A stretch of DNA of 31,520 bases from Actinomycetota bacterium (GTDB lineage: Bacteria > Actinomycetota > Actinomycetes > Nanopelagicales > Nanopelagicaceae), in the NCBI GenBank assembly GCA_009704515.1, contig WLDZ01000002.1:1-31520 (forward strand), in the 5' to 3' direction. A program made the translations under genes and the position numbers. A model generated the notes under the pieces. That model worked only from the letters and a program-made list of their open reading frames with translations, had not been told where the DNA came from and did not search any database. Below, piece by piece: positions 8,708 to 16,434 of the stretch. How positions within the stretch are numbered: the first letter of the stretch is position 1; each line of letters starts with the position of its first letter.

Positions 8708-9348
8708 TGTTTAAATTAATTCGAAGAACCATCACTCTTATTCTCACTGTAATTCTTGCTATCCCGGGATATGCCTTGGTTGTAACCTGGAACGCTGCAC
8801 ACAATCCAACGATTAGAAACGCTGAAGTAATTGTCGTACCTGGCGCTGCGCAACTCGATGGTCGCCCCGGTGAAGTTTTATTGGCACGCTTACAAGAGGC
8901 GAAGCGAATCTATGATTTAGGCCTTGCTCCATTGATTATCACCGTTGGCGAAGGTGCTCCGGGAGATAGAACAACTGAAGCCGCATCGGGTGCTGACTGG
9001 CTACGTTCAAATGGTGTGAAGCGAAGCGATATTGTCTCGCTTCCAATCGGGCGCGATACTCGCACGCAAACTAAGACTTATGTTGCCGAGATGAAGAAGC
9101 GCAACATCAAGAATGTCATCATTGCAACTGACCCGTATCACTGCCAACGCAGCATCACGATGGCGGAAGATCTCGATGCCATCGCTTCATGTTCGCCGGT
9201 AGCTACGGGCCCCAATTCTTTAGATGGCTCAAGCTTTCGTTATCTCGTGCGTGAATCAGGGGCTTATTTGGCTTACATCACGCTGGGGCGTCGTGGAATC
9301 AATATCAGTGACCACCTCAACAACAGTGCTTATAAGGTATGGCCATGA
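8707..9348 (+). CDS. membrane-anchored DUF218 (YdcF/SanA-type) protein
   Basis: A 213-residue protein with one N-terminal membrane segment (about 8-28) and a DUF218 domain: AEVIVVPGAAQLDGRPGEVLLARLQEA at its start, LIITVGEG, and a conserved DRTTEAASGADWL stretch, followed by NVIIATDPYHCQRS. Members such as SanA and ElyC influence envelope integrity or lipid-carrier metabolism, but the reaction is not established. The ATG overlaps the dusB stop by one base and the stop overlaps dgt (ATGA), so it is in the middle of a tightly coupled operon. Confidence 0.82.
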   Translation: MFKLIRRTITLILTVILAIPGYALVVTWNAAHNPTIRNAEVIVVPGAAQLDGRPGEVLLARLQEAKRIYDLGLAPLIITVGEGAPGDRTTEAASGADWLRSNGVKRSDIVSLPIGRDTRTQTKTYVAEMKKRNIKNVIIATDPYHCQRSITMAEDLDAIASCSPVATGPNSLDGSSFRYLVRESGAYLAYITLGRRGINISDHLNNSAYKVWP

Positions 9349-10583
9349 ACATGCGCGGTTACACCGATACCGACCAAGAGCGCTTCATCGATGAACCAGC
9401 GAAGCGTGCTGGTCGCACCGAGTTCATGCGCGATCGTGCACGAGTAATTCACTCTGCTGCACTTCGCCGTCTTGCTGCAAAGACTCAAGTCGCAGTCCCC
9501 TGGGAGAATGACTTTCAGCGCACTCGACTTTCGCATTCCCTTGAATGTGCACAGATTGGTCGCGAACTTGGTGAGTCACTTGGCGCAGATCCTGATTTAC
9601 TGGAGACTGCATGTCTCTCGCACGATTTAGGTCATCCACCATTTGGTCATAATGGTGAAGAAGCTCTCGCAGAGCTGGCGCAATCATGTGGTGGCTTTGA
9701 GGGTAATGCGCAGAGTTTAAGATTGTTAACGCGTATTGAAGCCAAAACTGTTAGTGAAAGTGGCAAGAGCGTAGGTCTCAATCTGACTCGCGCATCTCTA
9801 GATGCCGCCACTAAATATCCGTGGAGCAATCAAGTTAATCCAAAGAAATTTGGTGTCTATAGCGATGATGAACCAATCTTTAATTGGATGCGCCAAGGAG
9901 CACCCGATGGTAAGAAATGTATCGAAGCGCAGATTATGGATTGGTCTGATGATTGCGCATATTCGGTCCATGATTTAGAGGATGCCATCTTTGCAGGACA
10001 GGTCACCGTAAAAAACTTTGAAAACGATTTTGATACTTTGTATAAAGAGATGGTTACAGGTTACAAGAGCGATGCCACCAAAGATGAAGCAGCCGCAGCG
10101 TTGCTTAGGCTTCAAGAACTTTCTTGTTGGCCGATTTACTTTGATCGCACCCATAGGTCACTTGCACGACTTAAGGATTCAACATCGCAGTTGATCGGGC
10201 GTTTTGTATTGGCGGCAGAGAGCGAGACACGTCGCATTCATGGTGACGGTCCATTGACTCGATATTCGGCAAATCTTGAGATTCCTCGCGAAGCCGTTAT
10301 TGAAGTTGATTTCTTAAAAGCAGTTGCTGGGCACTACTTAATCAGCGCCGCGGCATCGCAAGATCGTTATGAAAAACAACAAGTCTTAATTCAAGAACTC
10401 GTTGAGATGCTCTTTCAATGTGCTCCAGCAGAGCTCGACCCGATTTTTGAAGATGATTGGAAGCTTGCTTCATCTGATGGCGAGAAACTACGCGTCGTCA
10501 TTGACCAGATTGCCAGTCTGACTGACCCTGGCGCATATGCACTTCATGCTCACCTGACTGCACAATTACGAAAGCGTGGCTAA
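9345..10583 (+). CDS. dgt: deoxyguanosinetriphosphate triphosphohydrolase-like HD protein
   Basis: HD-domain hydrolase that removes triphosphate from dNTPs, helping keep dNTP pools balanced. The 412-residue protein carries His64 (RLSHSLECA) and His93-Asp94 (SHDLGHPPFGHNGE), the metal-binding residues, and a further Asp in DWSDDCAYSVHDLEDA. ATG codons at 9339, 9345 and 9351 are all possible. I chose 9345 because it overlaps the previous stop as ATGA and has AAGG 7 bases upstream. It is followed after 9 bases by dnaG, the same order as in Mycobacterium tuberculosis, which suggests coordinated control of dNTP supply and replication priming. Confidence 0.92.
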   Translation: MNMRGYTDTDQERFIDEPAKRAGRTEFMRDRARVIHSAALRRLAAKTQVAVPWENDFQRTRLSHSLECAQIGRELGESLGADPDLLETACLSHDLGHPPFGHNGEEALAELAQSCGGFEGNAQSLRLLTRIEAKTVSESGKSVGLNLTRASLDAATKYPWSNQVNPKKFGVYSDDEPIFNWMRQGAPDGKKCIEAQIMDWSDDCAYSVHDLEDAIFAGQVTVKNFENDFDTLYKEMVTGYKSDATKDEAAAALLRLQELSCWPIYFDRTHRSLARLKDSTSQLIGRFVLAAESETRRIHGDGPLTRYSANLEIPREAVIEVDFLKAVAGHYLISAAASQDRYEKQQVLIQELVEMLFQCAPAELDPIFEDDWKLASSDGEKLRVVIDQIASLTDPGAYALHAHLTAQLRKRG

Positions 10584-10592
10584 GGTAGCAAC

Positions 10593-12434
10593 ATGAGCGG
10601 TCGCATTAGAGATGAGGATGTTCAGTACATCCGCGAACGCGCACCCATCGATGAAGTTGTTGCCGATTATGTACAGCTTAAAAATGCTGGTGGAGGGCAG
10701 AAAAAAGGTCTCTGTCCTTTCCATGATGAAAAATCTCCTTCCTTTCACGTAACGCCAAGCAAAGGATATTTTCATTGCTTTGGATGTCAGACTGGTGGAG
10801 ATGCAATTACCTTCTTAATGAAGATTGATCATCTCTCATTTACCGAAACAATCGAACGCCTAGCTGATCGCATGGGTTACACCCTCAGATATGACGAATC
10901 ATTTAGCGGTAGCAAAGCACCAGTCGGTAATCGTTCTCGCCTGATTGCAGCGCATGCTGCCGCTGCAAAGTTCTATCAAAATCTTCTCAATACCTCACCC
11001 GATGCAGCCTTCGGTCGTGAGCTTTTAACAAAACGCGGCTTTGATCGTGCTGCATGCGAAGCTTTTGGAGTTGGTTACGCACCTAACTCTTGGGATGGGC
11101 TGACAAAAGAACTTCGTTCTCAAGACTTTACTATTGAAGAGCTAGAACTTGCAGGTCTTTCAAAAATGGGCGAGCGTGGGCCAATCGATAAGTTCCGCAA
11201 TCGCTTGATGTGGCCTATCAGAGATATCTCGGGCGATGTCGTCGGTTTCGGTGCCAGAAAACTCGCTAGCGATGAGGAAGATCAAGGTCCTAAATACTTA
11301 AATACCTCAGAGACTCCGATTTATAAGAAGAGTCAGGTCTTATATGGCCTTGATATTGCCAAGAAAGAGATTGCTAAGAAGCGCCAAGTAGTTGTTGTAG
11401 AAGGATATACAGATGTAATGGCATGTCATTTGGCTGGCATTACAACGGCTGTAGCAACCTGCGGAACCGCATTCGGCCCAGACCATATTCGTATCATCCG
11501 CAGATTGTTAATGGATGACGATGCTTTCCGCGGCGAAGTCATCTTTACATTTGATGGTGATGCAGCTGGACAGAAAGCTGCTATGCGAGCATTCAATGAT
11601 GATCAGAAATTCGTAACGCAAACATTTGTGGCAGTAGAACCTGATGGCTTAGATCCCTGTGATTTGCGTCAAAATAAAGGCGATCTCGCCCTTCGTGATT
11701 TGATTGCACGAAGAATTCCGCTCTTTGAATTTGCTATCAAGACAGAGCTCAATCTTCATAATCTCAATACTGCAGAAGGACGTGTAAATGCCCTTAACGC
11801 GACTGCGCCACTTGTAAGTCAGATCAGAGATAAATCGCTCCGCCCAGAATATGCGCGCCTGCTCGCAGGTTGGCTCGGTGTAGAAGTTGAAATAGTCACC
11901 AGAGCAGTCTCACAGGGCGCGCGTAATTTTGCACCAGCTCAAGATGTTGCTCCGGGTGAAAGCGCTGAAAATACATGGCGACCAGATCCACTTGAACCGC
12001 GTTTATTGTTAGAGCGCGAAGTTTTAAAGGTAAAAGTTCAGCATCCTAAATTGATTACAACATGGAAGACGATCGAGGATGGTGCCTTTACTCATCCTGC
12101 TTATCGTGCGCTTGTAGCGGCGATTAATTCAATTACTGCAGAACATGCACTTACTCCAGATGACTTCACTGAACCTGAAATAAAGGCGCTCTTTACTGAG
12201 CTTTCCGTCGAACCTATTCGTGTAGATGGCGAAATTACCGATCGACTTGTTGCCAGTATCGTGGCGCGTTTACGTGAGGTCGGTATTAGTCGCTCCATTG
12301 CCGAACTCAAGTCACGCCTACAGCGACTCAACCCCGTTGAAAACGGGGAGGAATACAACGCAGCTTTCGCCGAATTAGTAGGGCTAGAGGCTGCTCGGCG
12401 TGGGCTTCATGATGAGGCGGTAGGAACTCTTTAA
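10593..12434 (+). CDS. dnaG: DNA primase
   Basis: Makes RNA primers for lagging-strand synthesis. The 613-residue protein has the CHC2 zinc-binding domain (Cys41, His44, Cys62, Cys65), the primase core with a TOPRIM fold beginning VVVVEGYTDVMA (catalytic Glu270) and the acidic TFDGDAAGQKA site. The C-terminal helicase-interacting region follows. Its length is typical. The ATG lies 9 bases after dgt. Downstream is the promoter of tRNA-Asn, with no obvious terminator between them. Confidence 0.96.
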   Translation: MSGRIRDEDVQYIRERAPIDEVVADYVQLKNAGGGQKKGLCPFHDEKSPSFHVTPSKGYFHCFGCQTGGDAITFLMKIDHLSFTETIERLADRMGYTLRYDESFSGSKAPVGNRSRLIAAHAAAAKFYQNLLNTSPDAAFGRELLTKRGFDRAACEAFGVGYAPNSWDGLTKELRSQDFTIEELELAGLSKMGERGPIDKFRNRLMWPIRDISGDVVGFGARKLASDEEDQGPKYLNTSETPIYKKSQVLYGLDIAKKEIAKKRQVVVVEGYTDVMACHLAGITTAVATCGTAFGPDHIRIIRRLLMDDDAFRGEVIFTFDGDAAGQKAAMRAFNDDQKFVTQTFVAVEPDGLDPCDLRQNKGDLALRDLIARRIPLFEFAIKTELNLHNLNTAEGRVNALNATAPLVSQIRDKSLRPEYARLLAGWLGVEVEIVTRAVSQGARNFAPAQDVAPGESAENTWRPDPLEPRLLLEREVLKVKVQHPKLITTWKTIEDGAFTHPAYRALVAAINSITAEHALTPDDFTEPEIKALFTELSVEPIRVDGEITDRLVASIVARLREVGISRSIAELKSRLQRLNPVENGEEYNAAFAELVGLEAARRGLHDEAVGTL

Positions 12435-12435
12435 T

Positions 12436-12465
12436 TTGGGCGCCCTCTGGCCTATGCGATAGAGT
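12436..12465 (+). promoter_or_regulatory. promoter of tRNA-Asn
   Basis: TTGGGC (12436-12441), an 18-base spacer and TAGAGT (12460-12465). The predicted start near 12472 would leave about 11 bases of 5' leader to be removed from the tRNA by RNase P. It begins 2 bases after the dnaG stop. Confidence 0.6.
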
Positions 12466-12482
12466 GCGCTCGTTCAAAATAT

Positions 12483-12554
12483 TCCCTGATAGCTCAACGG
12501 CAGAGCAGTCGACTGTTAATCGACAGGTTCTTGGTTCGAATCCAAGTCAGGGAG
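12483..12554 (+). tRNA. tRNA-Asn (anticodon GTT)
   Basis: A complete 72-base cloverleaf. Acceptor stem TCCCTGA/TCAGGGA, D-arm GCTC/GAGC, anticodon stem GTCGA/TCGAC with loop CTGTTAA (anticodon GTT at the centre), 5-base variable loop, T-arm CTTGG/CCAAG with loop TTCGAAT, discriminator G. The 3' CCA is not encoded. An open reading frame starts only 3 bases after the tRNA, so the two are almost certainly cotranscribed. Confidence 0.96.
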
Positions 12555-12557
12555 CGT

Positions 12558-12971
12558 ATGACAAACGAGAGAAAGCTATCTCGCCGGGCGACACTACGAG
12601 GCGCCGCGGCACTTCTTCTTGCGCCTTTTGCAACACGAATCTCACTTGATTCTGCACATGCAACAGGCAAAAAGATTGTCCGCCTTAGTAAATTGCCTAT
12701 CGGCTCTACATTTTCATTTACAACTTCAACGCAAGGACTACCTGCGATTGTGCTTCGAACTAAGACCGGAGTCTTCGCATACTCGATGATCTGCACCCAT
12801 CAAGGGGGATCACTCGCATATAACCGTTCCACAAAGCAGCTCGCCTGCCCACTTCACGGAGCAAAATTTGATCCGCTCAAGGGTGGCCAGGTCGTTAGCG
12901 CTCCCGCAGACACTAAGCCGCTTCCAAGGGTAAAGGTCGCCATTAAAGGCGGCTGGGTTGTTGAAGCTTAA
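12558..12971 (+). CDS. Tat-exported Rieske [2Fe-2S] protein
   Basis: A 137-residue protein with a twin-arginine signal (SRRATLRG at 8-15, followed by a hydrophobic stretch to about 25) and a Rieske domain whose cluster ligands are Cys79-x-His81 and Cys97-x-x-His100 (CTHQGG and CPLHG). It is thus exported folded and probably acts as an electron carrier. It is too short to be the QcrA subunit of a bc complex, and no cytochrome b gene is near. The start ATG is only 3 bases after the tRNA-Asn discriminator base. A longer frame that begins inside the tRNA is rejected. The AGGGAG in the tRNA acceptor end could pair with 16S rRNA, but it is too close to the ATG to be ideal. Confidence 0.87.
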   Translation: MTNERKLSRRATLRGAAALLLAPFATRISLDSAHATGKKIVRLSKLPIGSTFSFTTSTQGLPAIVLRTKTGVFAYSMICTHQGGSLAYNRSTKQLACPLHGAKFDPLKGGQVVSAPADTKPLPRVKVAIKGGWVVEA

Positions 12972-13027
12972 ATAAGCTCTAATATTTAAATCAGGAAAAT
13001 CTCAGCATTTCAAGGCATTATCTAGCC

Positions 13028-14134
13028 ATGAAGAAATACAAAGTAGCTATCGCATTTGCACTAGGCGCAGTTCTTGCTGGTTCAGTTGCCACAGCATCGC
13101 TGACCCCAACCGCCACCGTTACAGCGTGCGTCGACAATCGCACCAAGGCGCTCTTCCTATCAAACGATGGAAAGTGTGCCTCTAACCGCACTGCAATCCT
13201 TATTGGCGGCGGTGCGACTATGGATGCAAAGACTATTTCTTCGCTCGTTACCCCATCTGTTGTTTCAATCGCAGTAACCGCCACCGCTGGTAATGGCACA
13301 GGCTCAGGATGGGTCTATAAGAGTAATTCGACATCATCTTTCATCGTCACCAATAATCACGTCATTGAAACGGCAGCAATCTCTGCAACAAAAACAATTA
13401 CTGTCGAACTCACAAATGGCAATACTTATCCTGCAAAAATTATTGGCCGCGATGCCAACTACGATCTCGCAGTACTGCAGATTCAGATCGGAAACCTGCC
13501 GCCTTTGCTACTTGCTGATTCATCTAAGGTGAGCGTTGGTGACGATGTGCTAGCTATTGGGTCGCCACTTAGACTAGCCAGCACAGTTACCAGTGGAATC
13601 GTCTCTGCGCTCAATCGACCAGTCTCTGTAGGTGATACAGATGTTCAGTCCTATGTCAATGCGATTCAGACTGATGCCGCAATCAATCCCGGAAACTCCG
13701 GCGGTGCACTCGTTGATACACAAGGTCGTATTATCGGAGTTAATTCCGCAATTATTTCCCTTTCATCTGGAAACATTGGGCTTGGTTTCGCGATTCCAAT
13801 TAATGAAGCAAAGCGCATTACAGACGAAATCATCGCAACTGGAAAATCAACTCGTCCAGTCTTAGGTGTGAGACAGTTTGATGAGAGATATACGGGACCT
13901 GGTGCAAAGATTCTCATATTGAGCGCCGGAGATCCTGCAGAGAAAGCTGGAATTCCAGTTGGCGCAGTAATTCGCGCTATTGATGGTGTGCGTATTGCTG
14001 ACATTGAATCAGCAATAGTAAAAATCCGATCATATGCACCGGGTACTTCCGTCTCAGTTCTTGTTGATATGCCAACAGGCGGCCAACGCACCTTCAGAAT
14101 AACGCTGGGCTCAACACCTAGCAGTATTGATTAA
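13028..14134 (+). CDS. exported HtrA/DegP-like serine protease with PDZ domain
   Basis: Cell-envelope protease or chaperone of the trypsin-like S1C family. The 368-residue protein has an N-terminal signal or anchor (about 5-24), a short Cys-bounded segment (Cys34 to Cys50), the protease domain with triad His111 (TNNHVI), Asp146 (NYDLAVL) and Ser224 (GNSGGAL), and a single C-terminal PDZ domain (about 278-362). All catalytic residues are present. No ribosome site is close to the ATG; CATTAT 6 bases before it may be a -10 of a leaderless mRNA. Its last 17 bases overlap the convergent galK. Confidence 0.9.
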   Translation: MKKYKVAIAFALGAVLAGSVATASLTPTATVTACVDNRTKALFLSNDGKCASNRTAILIGGGATMDAKTISSLVTPSVVSIAVTATAGNGTGSGWVYKSNSTSSFIVTNNHVIETAAISATKTITVELTNGNTYPAKIIGRDANYDLAVLQIQIGNLPPLLLADSSKVSVGDDVLAIGSPLRLASTVTSGIVSALNRPVSVGDTDVQSYVNAIQTDAAINPGNSGGALVDTQGRIIGVNSAIISLSSGNIGLGFAIPINEAKRITDEIIATGKSTRPVLGVRQFDERYTGPGAKILILSAGDPAEKAGIPVGAVIRAIDGVRIADIESAIVKIRSYAPGTSVSVLVDMPTGGQRTFRITLGSTPSSID

Positions 14135-15260
14135 GGCTTGCCTTAGCACCAGCGCTAGGTAACGATGTAAAGAAGCGTGGAGCTTTAAGGTTGCGCTGCG
14201 CGTACGCTGATTTGATTGATTCCTTAACGGTTTCAATCTGATCTGCCTTAATCAAGGCAATTGCGCTTCCACCAAAGCCGCCACCCACCATGCGTGCACC
14301 TAGTGCTCCTGTTGCAAGAGCAGCATCAACTGCAACATCAAGTTCTAGGCATGAGACGGTGTAATCATCGCGAAGCGATATATGTGATTGGTTAATTAAC
14401 TTTCCTAAAGTCACAAAATCAGATGCTCGTAGAGCAATGACGGCATCGCCGACGCGCTTGATCTCAGTAACCGCGTGACGTGCGCGAATGAATTCAGTCT
14501 CGCTTATTTCATTACGACGTTGCTCGAGAACATCCATAGTTAGATGGCGCATTGAAGGAATACCGAATTTTGCAGCCACTGATTCGCATGATGCACGACG
14601 CTCGGCATATCCACCATCAACTAAAGCGTGATGAGCCTGGGTATCAATTATCAATAGTTCGAGGCCGTGTGATGACACATCAAAAGGCACGGACTCAGTT
14701 GTGAGGTCGCGGCAATCTAAGAGCAGCGCGGAACCTTCTTGAGCCATCAGAGATACTGATTGATCCATAATGCCGCAAGGCATACCAACGTAATCATTCT
14801 CCGCTTTCTGAGTTGCCCGCGCCAAATCTGCCAGCGATAAATTGAGTTCAAAGAGAAGATTGAGTCCGACTGCTACAGAACATTCGAGAGCCGCAGAAGA
14901 TGAAAGTCCTGCTCCAGATGGCACATGTCCATCGACGAGAATATCGACACCTTCGTTAATTCCCAGGCTCCAGAGAACGCCGAGAACATATTTTTCCCAT
15001 TCGCCCGCGCTGCCGGGATGAATATCCCTAACATCAATCGTGAAGATTCGCTTTTTACGTTGTTGCGAAGCTATGCGCACTAGACCGACGCTATTGCGAG
15101 CAATAGCTGCATATGTGCGATCGGCTATCGCGAAAGGAAGTACAAATCCTTCACTGTAATCAATGTGTTCGCCAATAAGATTGACGCGTCCAGGGGCTTC
15201 GGAAAGGACTTCTGCTTTTCTTCCGTAGAGCTCTTGAAAAGCGCTTTCTAGCATTGTCAT
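14118..15260 (-). CDS. galK: galactokinase
   Basis: Phosphorylates galactose to galactose-1-phosphate with ATP, the first step of the Leloir pathway. The 380-residue GHMP kinase shows the sugar-recognition motif GRVNLIGEHIDY (24-35), the ATP-binding motif VPSGAGLSSSAA (113-124) and the third motif GGGFGG (326-331). It follows galT by 6 bases on the same strand, forming a galT-galK operon. A second in-frame ATG two codons inside (15254) is a possible alternative start. Its 3' end overlaps that of the htrA-like gene by 17 bases. Confidence 0.95.
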   Translation of the reverse strand: MTMLESAFQELYGRKAEVLSEAPGRVNLIGEHIDYSEGFVLPFAIADRTYAAIARNSVGLVRIASQQRKKRIFTIDVRDIHPGSAGEWEKYVLGVLWSLGINEGVDILVDGHVPSGAGLSSSAALECSVAVGLNLLFELNLSLADLARATQKAENDYVGMPCGIMDQSVSLMAQEGSALLLDCRDLTTESVPFDVSSHGLELLIIDTQAHHALVDGGYAERRASCESVAAKFGIPSMRHLTMDVLEQRRNEISETEFIRARHAVTEIKRVGDAVIALRASDFVTLGKLINQSHISLRDDYTVSCLELDVAVDAALATGALGARMVGGGFGGSAIALIKADQIETVKESIKSAYAQRNLKAPRFFTSLPSAGAKASLNQYC

Positions 15261-15266
15261 TAACTC

Positions 15267-16388
15267 TTAAAGCTTTACATCTTTTAATTGAGCGGCAGAT
15301 TGTTCAGGCTTCATATCCATGATGAATGCGCCCATTGCAGACTCCGAACCTGCCAAATACTTTAACTTTCCTGGAGCGCGACGAACACTTGTGATCTGCC
15401 AATGCAGACGCAATAAATCGCGACCTTGTCGAACAGGAGCTTGATGCCATGCAGCGATATATGCCATCTCGATACCAAAGACTCCATCAAGGCGCTGCAT
15501 TACTTCAATAGCTATTGATGGGAATGAATCACAAGCGGCAGGTGATAGCTCTGTTAAGTCCGCAACTGGCTGCAGAGGAGTTACATGAATCTCAAATGGA
15601 TAACGTGATGCGTAAGGTGTGTAGGCAACCCAATGTTCATTACGAGCAATGATTCGAACATCATCACGAAGCTCACGCGCCACGATCTCATCAAAGAGAA
15701 CCTTGCCTGTCTTCTCTTTGTGAGCACGAGCAACGCTTAGCATCTTTGCTGTACGCGGAGGAATATATGAATATGCATAAATCTGACCATGCGGGTGCGC
15801 CAGAGTCACACCGATTTCTTCGCCGCGGTTTTCAAAGGGGGCAATATGTTCAACATAAGGCAGAGTCGATAGCTCTGCCGTGCGATCGCGCCATGCTTCG
15901 AGCAATGTGCGCACGCGCTGTGGAGATAAAGTTTTAAAAGAACCACCATGATCACCGGTGAAGCAAATTACTTCGCACTTGCCTGCAGCCACTCCTTCAT
16001 CAGTATCCGAACCCACTAAATCTGGAAGGGCAAAATCTCCGTCAGGTGGTCGCAATGAGGGAGAGCGGTTATCAAAGACAACTACTTCGTAAGCAGATTC
16101 AGGAATTTCAGTAAGTAGATCACCAGTTGTAGGACAGAGAGGGCAGAGCTCTTTGGGTGGCAGAAAAATGCGACCCTGTCGGTGCGCGGCCATCGCAACC
16201 CATTCGTTGAGCAGCGGATCAAGACGTAGTTCACCAATGCCTGGTTGTTCTTCTTCTGGGCGTTGATCTGCAGTTGTGCGAGTTTGCCCAGCTGTGTCGT
16301 AGTAACGGATTGTGCGGCCATCGTTCATTGTGCGATCAGTGCGGATTACACCAGCAGATAGCTCTTTAATCTCATTTACCGCGCTCAT
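15267..16388 (-). CDS. galT: galactose-1-phosphate uridylyltransferase
   Basis: Exchanges UMP between UDP-glucose and galactose-1-phosphate. The 373-residue protein has the catalytic HPHGQ motif (198-202, nucleophile His200), a zinc-site pair Cys82xxCys85 (CPLC), and a conserved FDNRSPSL stretch. It is the first gene of galTK. A TAGAGT -10 (16398-16403, minus strand) and an 18-bp inverted repeat precede it. No UDP-glucose 4-epimerase gene (galE) is in the window. The GH36 alpha-galactosidase at 29.5 kb would supply the substrate. Confidence 0.95.
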   Translation of the reverse strand: MSAVNEIKELSAGVIRTDRTMNDGRTIRYYDTAGQTRTTADQRPEEEQPGIGELRLDPLLNEWVAMAAHRQGRIFLPPKELCPLCPTTGDLLTEIPESAYEVVVFDNRSPSLRPPDGDFALPDLVGSDTDEGVAAGKCEVICFTGDHGGSFKTLSPQRVRTLLEAWRDRTAELSTLPYVEHIAPFENRGEEIGVTLAHPHGQIYAYSYIPPRTAKMLSVARAHKEKTGKVLFDEIVARELRDDVRIIARNEHWVAYTPYASRYPFEIHVTPLQPVADLTELSPAACDSFPSIAIEVMQRLDGVFGIEMAYIAAWHQAPVRQGRDLLRLHWQITSVRRAPGKLKYLAGSESAMGAFIMDMKPEQSAAQLKDVKL

Positions 16389-16397
16389 AGTGTGCTT

Positions 16398-16426
16398 ACT
16401 CTATCTTGGCAATCAAGGTTGCCAGG
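16398..16426 (-). promoter_or_regulatory. galTK promoter with candidate operator
   Basis: Reading leftward, TAGAGT (16398-16403) is a -10 box placed 9 bases before the galT ATG. Just upstream TGGCAA (16407-16412) and TTGCCA (16419-16424) form a perfect 6-bp inverted repeat with a 6-base centre, extendable to 8 bp with one G-T pair (16405-16426). It occupies the spacer and -35 position, as an operator would. It is not followed by a U-tract, so it is a poor terminator for glpK. The cognate regulator is not in the window. Confidence 0.5.
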
Positions 16427-16434
16427 TCCATTTG

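Noticed and set aside
12531..12557. Start of the Rieske gene inside the tRNA
   Set aside because: It would place nine codons in the T-arm and acceptor stem and disrupt the short Tat signal; the ATG at 12558 gives a normal Tat N-terminus.
12494..12796. 100-codon minus-strand frame crossing tRNA-Asn
   Set aside because: Runs through the tRNA and antisense to the Rieske gene; the tRNA explains the sequence.
13666..14091. 141-codon open frame on the minus strand
   Set aside because: Antisense to the HtrA-like protease's catalytic serine and PDZ region; no start context.
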